Shown here in pieces: positions 17,338-25,594 of a stretch of DNA of 64,000 nt. Numbering within the stretch: the stretch's first letter is position 1; each line of letters begins with the position of its first letter. The stretch is taken from NCBI RefSeq assembly GCF_023264675.1, contig NZ_JAHFVG010000006.1:62001-126000 (forward strand), in the 5' to 3' direction. The stretch is from Rhodococcus sp. (in: high G+C Gram-positive bacteria). Lineage in GTDB: Bacteria; Actinomycetota; Actinomycetes; Mycobacteriales; Mycobacteriaceae. Below the pieces are notes generated by a model, which ran no database searches, was not told where the DNA came from, and saw only the letters and a program-made list of their open reading frames with translations. The position numbers and the translations under genes are program-made.

Positions 17338-18634
17338 CCACCGCGTACTCTTCCTCCTCGGCTCGATCGGGATTGCGGCCCAAGGCAAGTCCGATCAGGG
17401 TCAGGATTCCGACGATCGCCACGTAGCAGGCAATCGGTACCCAGCTGTCGGTCTTGTCGAGCAGATACACGAAGATCAGCGGAGCCATCGCGCCCCCGAG
17501 TACGCCCGCGAGTGTGTAGGCCAGTGAGCTGCCGGTCGAGCGAAGGCGCACGCTGAACTGTTCGGTCACGAATGCCGCCTGGGGGCCGTACATGAACGAG
17601 TGGAAGGCCAGGCCGACCACGACGCCGAGTATCAGCAACGGCAGTGAGCTTCCGCCGATGATCAGGAAGAAGACGGCACTCCACGCCACTCCGCCGATCG
17701 CGGCGACGGCGTAGACGAGGCGGCGGTTGATGCGGTCCGAGAGTGCTCCGGCCAACGGAATCAGCCCGAGTTGGAACGCCGACCCGACGAGGATGGCGAT
17801 CAACACCTCGCTGCGTTCGAAGCCGAGTTTCTGCGTGCCGTAGGTGATCGAGAAGACTGTGAAGAGCGCGTAGATGACGTCGGGAGCGATGCGCGAGAGG
17901 ATGGCTGCGACGAGGGGGCGGCGCTGCGTCGCGAACACTTCGCTGATGGGTGCCTCGGAACGATCACCGCTCTCCTGCAAGGCCTTGAACACCGGGGTGT
18001 CCTCGAGCTTCAAGCGAATCCACAGTCCGAAGCCCACGAGCACGGCGGAGAACAGGAATGCGACTCGCCATCCCCACGATTCGAATTGTTCTTCGGTGAG
18101 TGCAAGGGTGAGCCCGGCGAGGGCGCCGTTGGCGAGCAGGTTGCCTGCGGGTGGCCCGATCTGTGCTGCCGACGACCAGAATCCTCGCTGACGAGGGTTT
18201 CCGTACTCGCTCGACAGCAGCACGGCGCCGCCCCATTCGCCGCCGACAGCGACACCTTGGGCGAATCGCATGGCGACGAGAAGGATCGGCGCGGCGATCC
18301 CGATCGAGCCGTATCCGGGGATGAGGCCGATGGCGAACGTGGTGACGCCGATCAGCATCAGGGTGATGACGAGTAGTTGCTTGCGCCCGATGACGTCGCC
18401 GAGGCGGCCGAAGACGAAACCACCGATCGGTCGGGCGATGTAGCCCACCGCGTACGTGGAGAACGCGAGAAGCGTTCCGGTCAGCGGATCGCTGTCCGGG
18501 AAAAAGATCAGCGGAAAGACCAGTGCGGCGGCAGCGGAGTAGACGGCGAAGTCGTACCACTCCAACGCGGTGCCCGTCAGGCTTGCTGCGAACGCCTTGA
18601 CCAGGCCTTTCTTGTCGACTGTCTGCTCAGTCAT
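17309..18634 (-). CDS. MHS-family (metabolite:H+ symporter) MFS permease
   Basis: A 441-residue major facilitator of the metabolite:H+ symporter branch (ShiA/ProP-like), which imports organic acids or betaines. Family marks are GTALEWYDFAVY in helix 1, GRLGDVIGRKQLL in loop 2-3 and RFAQGVAVGGEWGGAVLL. ATG at 18634 follows an AAGGAG site. Upstream lies the second GTATAC-N5-GTATGC site, shared with the divergent DUF2848 gene. Context predicts import of the substrate of the neighbouring amidase or hydrolase. Confidence 0.9.
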   Translation of the reverse strand: MTEQTVDKKGLVKAFAASLTGTALEWYDFAVYSAAAALVFPLIFFPDSDPLTGTLLAFSTYAVGYIARPIGGFVFGRLGDVIGRKQLLVITLMLIGVTTFAIGLIPGYGSIGIAAPILLVAMRFAQGVAVGGEWGGAVLLSSEYGNPRQRGFWSSAAQIGPPAGNLLANGALAGLTLALTEEQFESWGWRVAFLFSAVLVGFGLWIRLKLEDTPVFKALQESGDRSEAPISEVFATQRRPLVAAILSRIAPDVIYALFTVFSITYGTQKLGFERSEVLIAILVGSAFQLGLIPLAGALSDRINRRLVYAVAAIGGVAWSAVFFLIIGGSSLPLLILGVVVGLAFHSFMYGPQAAFVTEQFSVRLRSTGSSLAYTLAGVLGGAMAPLIFVYLLDKTDSWVPIACYVAIVGILTLIGLALGRNPDRAEEEEYAVVRHAEESAV

Positions 18635-18694
18635 GGCAGCTCCTTCATGTGTGCCTCGGATCACTCTAGTCGTTGTACTGTCTCCATACTTGCT

Positions 18695-18711
18695 GTATAC
18701 AAGACGTATGC
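18695..18711. promoter_or_regulatory. Predicted GntR operator, copy 2
   Basis: GTATACAAGACGTATGC lies in the 129-bp divergent gap between the MHS permease (start 18634) and the DUF2848 gene (start 18764). It has the same half-sites and spacing as the copy at 16683-16699. Just left, CATACTTGCTGTATAC may extend the site or form a second overlapping one. Confidence 0.65.
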
Positions 18712-18763
18712 GCAAGTGTTTCGGCGTATTGGAAACAATCAATTAACGAGAGAGGCCTCCCCG

Positions 18764-19438
18764 ATGCTGACGTTCACGCTCCCGGACGGATCGACCGAGA
18801 CGGTCGAGCCACTGAATCTGCTCAACGCCGGCTACGCAGGCCGTAACCAGGACGAAGTCGCTCACCACATCGCCGAACTCGCCGAGTTGGGCGTTCCCGC
18901 GCCGACCACCACTCCTGCGATGTACCCCATCTCGCCCTACCTGGCCCAGCAGACCGACGAGGTCCACGTCCAGCACGGGCGCACCTCGGGCGAAGCCGAA
19001 TGGGCCCTGGTGATTCTCGGCGATACCGACGACGACGTTCTGCTGACCGTCGCCTGTGACCACACCGACCGTGAGCTGGAAGTACACAGTGTCGCGTGGA
19101 GCAAGAACGCGTCGCCGGACGTCCTCGGAACCGGGGCGTGGCGCCTGACCGACGTTGCCGACCGCATCGACGACATCACCCTGAAGGCATGGGTGGGTGA
19201 CACAGCGATTCAGACCGGATCGCTCGGCGACCTGCTCGCGCCGAAATACTGGCTCGACGTCCTCCGCGAGAGAGGACTCTTCACCCGAGGAACGATCCTG
19301 ATTTCGGGAACGATCTCGATGCATCCAGGGGTAGATCAGTTCGCCGATCGTTGGAAAGTCGAGATGAGCGATTCCGCGACCGGAAACTCTTTGACCTGCG
19401 AATATCGGACAATTCTCATGCCTGCCCCAATCGGCTGA
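18764..19438 (+). CDS. DUF2848 / fumarylacetoacetate-hydrolase-like protein
   Basis: A 224-residue protein matching the DUF2848 family, related to the fumarylacetoacetate hydrolase fold. Recognisable stretches are LNAGYAGRNQDEVAHHIAEL, VLLTVACDHTDRELEVHS and LISGTISMHPGVDQFADRW. The acidic/His positions in CDHTDRE could bind a divalent metal. FAH-like enzymes act in degradation of organic acids by C-C cleavage or decarboxylation. It is divergent from the MHS permease with a shared GTATAC site, so it probably belongs to the same regulon. The exact reaction is unknown. Confidence 0.75.
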   Translation: MLTFTLPDGSTETVEPLNLLNAGYAGRNQDEVAHHIAELAELGVPAPTTTPAMYPISPYLAQQTDEVHVQHGRTSGEAEWALVILGDTDDDVLLTVACDHTDRELEVHSVAWSKNASPDVLGTGAWRLTDVADRIDDITLKAWVGDTAIQTGSLGDLLAPKYWLDVLRERGLFTRGTILISGTISMHPGVDQFADRWKVEMSDSATGNSLTCEYRTILMPAPIG

Positions 19439-19462
19439 CCTGGCCGACGTAAGGTGGGGGGC

Positions 19463-19822
19463 GTGACGAAGCCAATTATCGAGTTCCAGGCAGGCCCCCC
19501 GCCCATCGATCTCGTGGTGGTGGATCTGGTCGAGGGAGACGGCGCCGAAGCCGTCCCCGGCGGCAATGTCGAGGTCCATTACGTCGGCGTCGAGTTCGAC
19601 TCGGGAGAAGAATTCGACTCCTCGTGGAACCGCGGCGAGTCGATTCAGTTCCCACTGCGCGGCCTGATTCAGGGCTGGCAGGACGGAATCCCCGGCATGA
19701 AGGTGGGCGGACGCCGCCAGCTGACCATCCCGCCGGAACTGGCCTACGGCCCAGCGGGTCAGGGTCACCGTCTGTCCGGCAAGACCCTCGTGTTCGTGAT
19801 CGATCTGCTCGACGTCAAATAG
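19463..19822 (+). CDS. FKBP-type peptidyl-prolyl cis-trans isomerase
   Basis: A 119-residue single-domain FKBP, cytoplasmic (no signal peptide), catalysing proline isomerisation in protein folding. Typical residues are VHYVGVEFDSGEEFDSSW, LIQGWQDGIPGMKVGGRRQL, IPPELAYG and the closing LVFVIDLLDV. GTG at 19463 is taken as start; there is no plausible longer N-terminus. The gene ends 4 bp before the stop of the convergent oxygenase gene. Confidence 0.92.
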   Translation: MTKPIIEFQAGPPPIDLVVVDLVEGDGAEAVPGGNVEVHYVGVEFDSGEEFDSSWNRGESIQFPLRGLIQGWQDGIPGMKVGGRRQLTIPPELAYGPAGQGHRLSGKTLVFVIDLLDVK

Positions 19823-19825
19823 CGT

Positions 19826-20845
19826 TCAGCCGATCGCCGGGACGGCGGCCCTCGCACGGGCCGCCTCCCTGGTAGCTCCCGCGTTGCTCTTGCCGCCGCG
19901 AGATCCGGCCAGCTTGGCTGCAATGTGCTCGGCGACGGTCACCGGTTCGTAGTGCGCCACTCCGCCCGGCTCGATGCACGAGGCGAGCGGCGCGATCGTC
20001 GCACTCAGGTTGCCGTCGTGGAAGAAGGCCGCCGACCGTCGACGCACGATACTGCCGTCCACGATCGGTGGACGAACGCGGTGCAGCGTCGACAACCAGC
20101 GGTCGTTGGTCAGTCGCGCGGTCAGATCCCCCAAATTCACCAGCAGTGCACCGTCGGCAGGCGAGACGTCGTGCCAGCGAAGATCGCTCCCGACCACCTG
20201 CAGGCCGGCGACCTGATCCGCCCACAGCACGGTGACCAGACCGTAGTCGGTGTGTTCGCCCATTCCCTCGAGTTCGGCGTTCAGTTCGATCTCCTGCGGC
20301 GGCAGCGCATAGTTGTTCATGCGGAAGGTGTCGAGGGAGTTGTCGGTGATCCGGTCGAAGAAGTCCGGCGCCAAGCCAAGGGCGTCGGCGAAGATTCGCG
20401 TCAACGTCCGTGCCACTCGTGCAGCGTGCTCGAAATAGAGTTCGACCGCTTTCTCGAATCCCGCCACCGCAGGCCATACGTTCGGGGTGCCGTCGCCGGT
20501 CCCCACGTTGAAGGCCTCGAAGAAATCGTTCATCCGCGTCGACGATTCCACCCCGAGACTCAGGCTGAGTGATTCGCTCTTCGGTGCCGTGTAGCCACGG
20601 TTGATCTCCGCAGGCATGATGTACGACGCCTTCTCGGATGCGTCGAGGGCGAAGAATCCGTCGAGTGCAGTGCGGAGACCGGCGAGGACGTCGTCGGGAA
20701 TTCCGTGGCCGGTGACGGACATGAAACCGACTGTGCTGCAGGCGCAGTCCAGATCCGCTGCGACTTCACCGCGGCTGCCGGCGCTGACGTCGCCGACGTA
20801 GGGCGAGATGTCGAGGATCGGTACGTCGAACTGGGGCAGCGGCAT
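19826..20845 (-). CDS. 2-oxoglutarate/Fe(II) oxygenase, isopenicillin-N-synthase-like
   Basis: A 339-residue oxygenase. The N-terminal DIOX_N region (about 8-125) contains FMSVTGHGIPDDVL and NRGYTAPKSES. The 2OG-Fe(II) core has the metal triad His and Asp in GEHTDYGLVTVLW and His in STLHRVRPP, plus the co-substrate Arg-Ser in RRRSAAFF. Such enzymes hydroxylate, cyclise or desaturate small molecules. It stands alone here, between FKBP and prrB, so no substrate can be suggested. The 3' end is nearly flush with the FKBP gene (4-bp gap). Confidence 0.88.
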   Translation of the reverse strand: MPLPQFDVPILDISPYVGDVSAGSRGEVAADLDCACSTVGFMSVTGHGIPDDVLAGLRTALDGFFALDASEKASYIMPAEINRGYTAPKSESLSLSLGVESSTRMNDFFEAFNVGTGDGTPNVWPAVAGFEKAVELYFEHAARVARTLTRIFADALGLAPDFFDRITDNSLDTFRMNNYALPPQEIELNAELEGMGEHTDYGLVTVLWADQVAGLQVVGSDLRWHDVSPADGALLVNLGDLTARLTNDRWLSTLHRVRPPIVDGSIVRRRSAAFFHDGNLSATIAPLASCIEPGGVAHYEPVTVAEHIAAKLAGSRGGKSNAGATREAARARAAVPAIG

Positions 20846-20897
20846 CGTTAGATTCTGGCAACAACTAGGTAGTTGGTGGGTTTCTTCGGTGTAAATA

Positions 20898-20968
20898 TGC
20901 GCTTCGCGCCCGTGTGCGCGTAGTCGCCGCCGGGACCGACTACGCGCACACGGGCGGCGAAGCCGCAT
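20898..20968. repeat. Composite palindromic element, copy 1 (at prrB 3' end)
   Basis: A perfect 19-bp inverted repeat (20908-20926 with 20937-20955) encloses a 10-nt loop CCGCCGGGAC. GCGCTTCGC flanks it on the left, and a mini-hairpin GCGGC-GAA-GCCGC follows on the right (about 20954-20966). It has the same plan as the elements at 53121 and 55656 although the arm sequence differs. The prrB stop codon (20940-20942) and its last few codons lie inside the right arm. Confidence 0.7.
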
Positions 20969-22259
20969 CCAACACCAGCACCAACCGAGCCCCACCCAGC
21001 GGGCTGTCGGTGAACCGGGCCCGTCCACCGTGCAGTTCGGCCTGCTGCTCGACGAGGGCCAATCCGAGTCCGGATCCGCCCGTGGTTGCCGACGCCCCGC
21101 GATAGAACCTCTCGAACACCGAATCTCGCTCGGCCTCCGGGATTCCGATGCCGTCGTCGTCGACGGTGATGGTGACCTGTTCGCCGTCACGGGAGATCGC
21201 GATCGCGACCTGCGTGGCGTTGCCGTGCCGGACGGCGTTGATGATCGCGTTGTCGAGCGCCAATCGGAGCCCCGCCGGAAGGGCCTTCATCACCACCGAC
21301 GGTTCGGAGTCGATGCGCACGGCGAGTTCGGGATTCTGCCGCATCGCGTCCTGCGCCGCGACGTCGCAGATTTCGACGACATCGACCTCTACCCGGTCCT
21401 TCTCACTGGAGAGCTCTCCTGACGCGAGACGTTCCAGCGCCGACAACGTGGCTTCGACTCTGCCTTGCGTTCGTTGTAGGTCTTCGAGGATCTCGAACCG
21501 CTGTGGCGGCTCCAGATCGAGCGTGCGCAGTACTTCGATGTCGGTGCGCATCGCGGTGAGCGGCGTTCGTAGCTCATGGGCCGACACGGCGGCGAAATCA
21601 CGCGCGGTTCCGAGCGCCTCGTTGGTGCGTTCCTGGGCGTCGTTCACTCGTTGGAGCATGTCCGCGATCGCGACGGCGAGCTCGTCTGCCTCACGCACCC
21701 CGGTACGAGTGTCGGGAGATTGCGGCGGGCGCGCGCTGACCTGGCGGGTCAGCGTCACGAGTGGTTTGACGGCTCGTCCGCCGAAGATCCAGCCGAGCCC
21801 GGTCGACGCAGCGATGGCGCCGAGTCCGCCGAAGATCACCCAGCGTTGCTGATCGTCGGTGACCTCCTGCGCTTCGACGGCGGGAACGCCGATCGAGATG
21901 ACGATGTTGGTCGCCGATACCGCATTCGATGTGTACACCCGGAAGGTGTTGCCGTCGACGTCGACGGTCTCGGACCCTTCCGGTAGCGCGGGCAGCCGGG
22001 TGGGTGTCGAGGCGATCACCATGTCCCCGGTGCGGATGGTCACCGCAAAGGCACCGGAACTGCCCAGCTGGTCGAGGAAGAGTTCGAGGCTCGCGGCGCT
22101 CGGAATCAACACTTGCGACGCCGTCGTCAGACGTTCGTCGAGGTTGTTGACGTTGTTTCGCGAGATGACGACGGACGCGACGACACCGACCGTCAGGACC
22201 ACGATGGTGGCGCCGAGCGCTGTGGCGACGGCAACGCGGGCTCGGAGGGAAAACCTCAT
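20940..22259 (-). CDS. prrB: PrrB-like sensor histidine kinase
   Basis: A 439-residue EnvZ/PrrB-type kinase. It has an N-terminal membrane helix (about 10-33), a periplasmic region, a second helix (about 143-165), and a HAMP-like linker. The HisKA domain has the phospho-accepting His in SAHELRTPLTAMR, and HATPase_c has N-box LALDNAIINAVRHGN, GIGIPEAERDSVF and GGSGLGLALV. It pairs with the regulator gene 10 bp upstream. In mycobacteria PrrA/PrrB responds to nitrogen and hypoxia signals and is essential. The final residues PPVCA are encoded within a palindromic element, so this C-terminal end may be recent. Confidence 0.88.
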   Translation of the reverse strand: MRFSLRARVAVATALGATIVVLTVGVVASVVISRNNVNNLDERLTTASQVLIPSAASLELFLDQLGSSGAFAVTIRTGDMVIASTPTRLPALPEGSETVDVDGNTFRVYTSNAVSATNIVISIGVPAVEAQEVTDDQQRWVIFGGLGAIAASTGLGWIFGGRAVKPLVTLTRQVSARPPQSPDTRTGVREADELAVAIADMLQRVNDAQERTNEALGTARDFAAVSAHELRTPLTAMRTDIEVLRTLDLEPPQRFEILEDLQRTQGRVEATLSALERLASGELSSEKDRVEVDVVEICDVAAQDAMRQNPELAVRIDSEPSVVMKALPAGLRLALDNAIINAVRHGNATQVAIAISRDGEQVTITVDDDGIGIPEAERDSVFERFYRGASATTGGSGLGLALVEQQAELHGGRARFTDSPLGGARLVLVLDAASPPVCA

Positions 22260-22269
22260 CGCAGTTCCC

Positions 22270-22971
22270 TCACGAGGTGGTCCGCAGGACGAATCCGACG
22301 CCGCGGACAGTGTGCAACACGCGGGGTTCGCCGTCGACTTCCATCTTGCGTCGCAGGTAGCCGACGAAGACGTCGACCACATTGGTGTCGGCGACGAAGT
22401 CGTATCCCCAGACCAGTTCGAGCAGGCGCTCACGGGTGAGGACGACGCCCGCATTGCGGGCCAGAATCGCGAGGAGTTCGAATTCGCGCTTGGTCAGATC
22501 CAGCTCGCGCTCGTTCACGTGGGCGCGGTAGCCGGGGATGTCGACGCTCAGGTTTCCGATGACCACGGCGGAACCGGTGGGCGCAGCGGTCGGCACTGTC
22601 GTGCGCCTGCGCAGCATGGCTCGGATTCGGGCGACCAGTTCGGCGAGGACGAAAGGTTTGGTGAGATAGTCGTCGGCGCCTGACTCGAGGCCGGAGATTC
22701 GGTCGTCGACGGAGCTTCGTGCGCTCAGTACGCAGATCGGGACGTCGTTGCCCATCGCTCGGAGTGCTTTGACGACGCTTGCACCGTCGAGGACAGGCAT
22801 GTTGATGTCGAGGACGACGACGTCCGGTGCTCGCTGGGCGACCACTGCCAGCGCTTGACCACCGTCGACCGCGGTGATGACGGTGAATCCTGACAATCGA
22901 AGGCCTCGTTGGAGGGACGCGAGCACGTCCGCGTCGTCGTCGACGACCAGGACTGTGGGGGTTTCGGACAC
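22270..22971 (-). CDS. prrA: PrrA-like OmpR-family response regulator
   Basis: A 233-residue regulator. The receiver domain has the acidic pair in [11 protein letters not shown], the phosphoacceptor Asp in [10 protein letters not shown], and Lys in YLTKPF. A C-terminal OmpR winged helix (about 130-228) follows with [17 protein letters not shown] and the wing VRGVGFVLR. Order and similarity match mycobacterial PrrA (Rv0903c). A 70-codon small gene ends 7 bp upstream on the same strand and is probably cotranscribed. Confidence 0.9.
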   Translation of the reverse strand: MSETPTVLVVDDDADVLASLQRGLRLSGFTVITAVDGGQALAVVAQRAPDVVVLDINMPVLDGASVVKALRAMGNDVPICVLSARSSVDDRISGLESGADDYLTKPFVLAELVARIRAMLRRRTTVPTAAPTGSAVVIGNLSVDIPGYRAHVNERELDLTKREFELLAILARNAGVVLTRERLLELVWGYDFVADTNVVDVFVGYLRRKMEVDGEPRVLHTVRGVGFVLRTTS

Positions 22972-22978
22972 ACCCTGA

Positions 22979-23191
22979 TTATGCTGCCCACGCGTCCACG
23001 GTGGTCTGACGTTCCTCGGGCGATTTGGCGAAGAATTCTTCGAGTGCTGCGCGCCGGTCGCGATCGGCGTCGAGCGTCCAGGCGACCGCGGGGGCGTTCG
23101 CGTAGAGCTTCGCGTAGTAGGCCTCGAAGCTGCAGGTGCTGTTGATCAGGGATGCTGCTCCCGGAAAGATCGGGGTTGCTGTGTTTTTCAT
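22979..23191 (-). CDS. Small hypothetical protein upstream of prrA (70 aa)
   Basis: A 70-residue protein starting [20 protein letters not shown], predicted soluble and mostly helical, with an acidic/basic central part ([14 protein letters not shown]). ATG at 23191 is preceded by GGGAAA; a GTG three codons upstream is possible. It ends 7 bp before prrA, so it is likely the first gene of the prrAB transcript. I do not recognise a family. It could be a regulator of the two-component system or a bystander. Confidence 0.6.
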   Translation of the reverse strand: MKNTATPIFPGAASLINSTCSFEAYYAKLYANAPAVAWTLDADRDRRAALEEFFAKSPEERQTTVDAWAA

Positions 23192-23272
23192 GTTTCCCAC
23201 GCTAGAAGCCGATTTTGGGCACGTGGTGAGGCATGTATGGGAGAACTATGAGAATCCGGGTATGACTGTCTC

Positions 23273-24604
23273 ATGACTGTGGTGTGGTTCCGACGTGACC
23301 TGAGAACGGCCGATCTGCCGACGCTGACGAGCGCGGCGGAGTCGGGCTCCGACGTGCTGGGATTGTTCGTCCTCGACGACAACTTGCTCAAGGCATCCGG
23401 TGGTCCGCGTCGAGATTTCCTGTTCCGCAGCCTCGCTGCACTGAACGAGCAGTTGGGCGGACGGTTGCTGGTGGTCAAGGGTGATCCGGAGACCGTGGTA
23501 CCGAAGGTGGCGAAGGCCGCCGGCGCCGACGAGGTGCACATCAGCGCCGACTACGGCCCCTACGGACGCGACCGTGACGAACGGGTGGGCAAGCATGTGT
23601 CGTTGGTCGAGACGGGATCTCCGTACGCCGTCGCACCGGGCCGAGTGACGAAGAACGACGGTGATCCGTACAAGGTGTTCACTCCCTACTTCCGCCAGTG
23701 GATGGAGCACGGGTGGCGCGGGCCCGCGGATACGTCGGCCGAGACGGTGACGTGGCTCGATCCTGCCGGGCTGAAAGGCTTGCCGAAACGAACGGCGATC
23801 CCGACGGAGAAGGACGCGTCGAAAGCGCCGGCCGGGGAGAAAGCGGCGTTGGAGTCGTGGAGTGAATTCCTGGAACATGTCAGCGCGTACGACGACGAGC
23901 GCAACCGCCCCGACCTGGACAGCACGAGCCGAATGTCCGTGCATCTGAAGTACGGGACAATTCATCCTCGAACGATGCTGAAAGACCTCGCGTCGTTGCG
24001 CAGCGAAGGCTCCGCCTCGTATCGGCGGCAGATCGCGTGGCGAGACTTCTACGCGGACATTCTCTTTCAACGACCGGACAGTGCGCGGGAGAACTACGAC
24101 AAGAAGTTCGACGCGATCGAGCTCGACACCGGTAAACACGCCGACGAGCTGTTCGCCGCGTGGAAGGAAGGCCGGACCGGATTCCCCATCGTCGATGCCG
24201 GTATGCGTCAGCTCGACTCGGAGAAGTGGATGCACAATCGCGTCCGGATGATCGTGGCGTCGTTCCTCGTCAAGGACCTGCACCTGCCGTGGTGGTTGGG
24301 CGCTCGACACTTCATGGATCGCTTGGTGGACGGCGACCTCGCGAGCAATCAGCACGGCTGGCAGTGGACGGCAGGCACCGGAACGGATGCGTCACCGTAT
24401 TTCCGTGTCTTCAACCCGATCACGCAGGGCGAGAAGTTCGATCCGACAGGCGATTACGTTCGGCGTTGGGTCCCCGAGCTCCGCGGTGAGGAGGGCAAGG
24501 CCGTGCACACGTTGAAGTTCGGTCGCCCGAAGGGTTACCCGGAGCCGATCGTCGATCACAAGCACGAGCGTGAGGTGGCGATCGCGCGATTCAAGTCGCT
24601 CTAG
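23273..24604 (+). CDS. phr: Deoxyribodipyrimidine photolyase
   Basis: A 443-residue FAD-containing photolyase that uses light to split cyclobutane pyrimidine dimers. The N-terminal antenna-binding alpha/beta domain begins MTVVWFRRDLRTADLPTL. The C-terminal FAD domain has SRMSVHLKYGTIHPRT, GFPIVDAGMRQLDSEKWMHN, RMIVASFLVKDL and the signature region ASNQHGWQWTAGTGTDASPY. It is divergent from the prrA small gene across 81 bp. Class I CPD photolyase is the likely type. Confidence 0.93.
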   Translation: MTVVWFRRDLRTADLPTLTSAAESGSDVLGLFVLDDNLLKASGGPRRDFLFRSLAALNEQLGGRLLVVKGDPETVVPKVAKAAGADEVHISADYGPYGRDRDERVGKHVSLVETGSPYAVAPGRVTKNDGDPYKVFTPYFRQWMEHGWRGPADTSAETVTWLDPAGLKGLPKRTAIPTEKDASKAPAGEKAALESWSEFLEHVSAYDDERNRPDLDSTSRMSVHLKYGTIHPRTMLKDLASLRSEGSASYRRQIAWRDFYADILFQRPDSARENYDKKFDAIELDTGKHADELFAAWKEGRTGFPIVDAGMRQLDSEKWMHNRVRMIVASFLVKDLHLPWWLGARHFMDRLVDGDLASNQHGWQWTAGTGTDASPYFRVFNPITQGEKFDPTGDYVRRWVPELRGEEGKAVHTLKFGRPKGYPEPIVDHKHEREVAIARFKSL

Positions 24605-24608
24605 CGAC

Positions 24609-25511
24609 TCATCGCCTGCGTGAGAGACCGACGCCGACGAGGCAGATCGCGCCGCCGACGACGGCCAGAAAGTGTGGGATCTCGTCCAGTAGAAGCCAAC
24701 CCAACACAATGGTCAGCGGAGGAATCACGTAGGTGGTGATTCCGAGGCGTCCGGCATCCATCCGCGACAACGCGTACGCCCACGTGCTGAAGGCAAGAGC
24801 GGTAGGGACCAGTCCGAGATAGATCAGCCCGCCGGTGGCTTGCCCCGACGCCGTCCCGAGGTCGTCGACCAGCGCGGGCGCGAAGGGGAGCGTGCACAGT
24901 GCACCGATGGCGCACGCCATCCAGGTGACCTGGAGGCCGGGAATGCCTCGGAGAACGGGCTTCTGGCTGAGGACTCCGATCGCGTAGGTCACGGCGGAGA
25001 CCAGGCACAGCGCGATGCCGAGGAAGTCGGCGTCGGTCTTCGTGGTGTCGGTGGTCGTGACGGCGGTGACGAGACCGACCATGAGCGCCCCGCAGAACGC
25101 GATGGCCGCGCCGATGACGAGCCATTTCGGAAATCCCTCGCCCAGAAGCAGTCCGGCGAAGATGGCGACCAGGATCGGACCGATCTGGATCAGCATCGAC
25201 GTGGTTCCGGCATCGACGCGTTGCTCGGCGGCGTTGAGGGCGACGTTGTAGATCGCGAACCAGAACACTCCGACACTGACGATCTGAAGCCACTGCGTTC
25301 GGTTCGGGGAGACCCACTTCTTCTTCGCCAACAGGATCAGTCCGAGTGCTGTGGTTCCGATCAGCAACCGTCCGAGGGCGAGCTGTCCGGCTCCGAAGGA
25401 CGTACCGACGCCGCGGATGGCGACGAATGCCGACGCCCACGCGAGGACGGTCACGGTGACCGCGGCGAGCGCACGCACGTCGACGGCGGGGCGGGTGTCG
25501 AGATCGGTCAT
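24609..25511 (-). CDS. DMT-superfamily (EamA) permease
   Basis: A 300-residue protein with ten hydrophobic helices in two EamA repeats (about 12-140 and 155-295). Typical features are AWASAFVAIRGVG in helix 1 and LVPTALAFSTWAYALSRMDA, with GEGFPKWLVIGAAI and DEIPHFLAVVGGAICLVGV at repeat ends. Members export amino acids or other metabolites. ATG at 25511 is taken. The gene ends 4 bp from the phr stop (convergent). Substrate is unknown. Confidence 0.85.
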   Translation of the reverse strand: MTDLDTRPAVDVRALAAVTVTVLAWASAFVAIRGVGTSFGAGQLALGRLLIGTTALGLILLAKKKWVSPNRTQWLQIVSVGVFWFAIYNVALNAAEQRVDAGTTSMLIQIGPILVAIFAGLLLGEGFPKWLVIGAAIAFCGALMVGLVTAVTTTDTTKTDADFLGIALCLVSAVTYAIGVLSQKPVLRGIPGLQVTWMACAIGALCTLPFAPALVDDLGTASGQATGGLIYLGLVPTALAFSTWAYALSRMDAGRLGITTYVIPPLTIVLGWLLLDEIPHFLAVVGGAICLVGVGLSRRR

Positions 25512-25594
25512 ACCGATGACGGTATCCGGCGCAGGGGCGTTCGGTCGCGCGGGTTTCGGCCATGGTTGCGCGAATTTCTGCCTACTGCTCTTGC

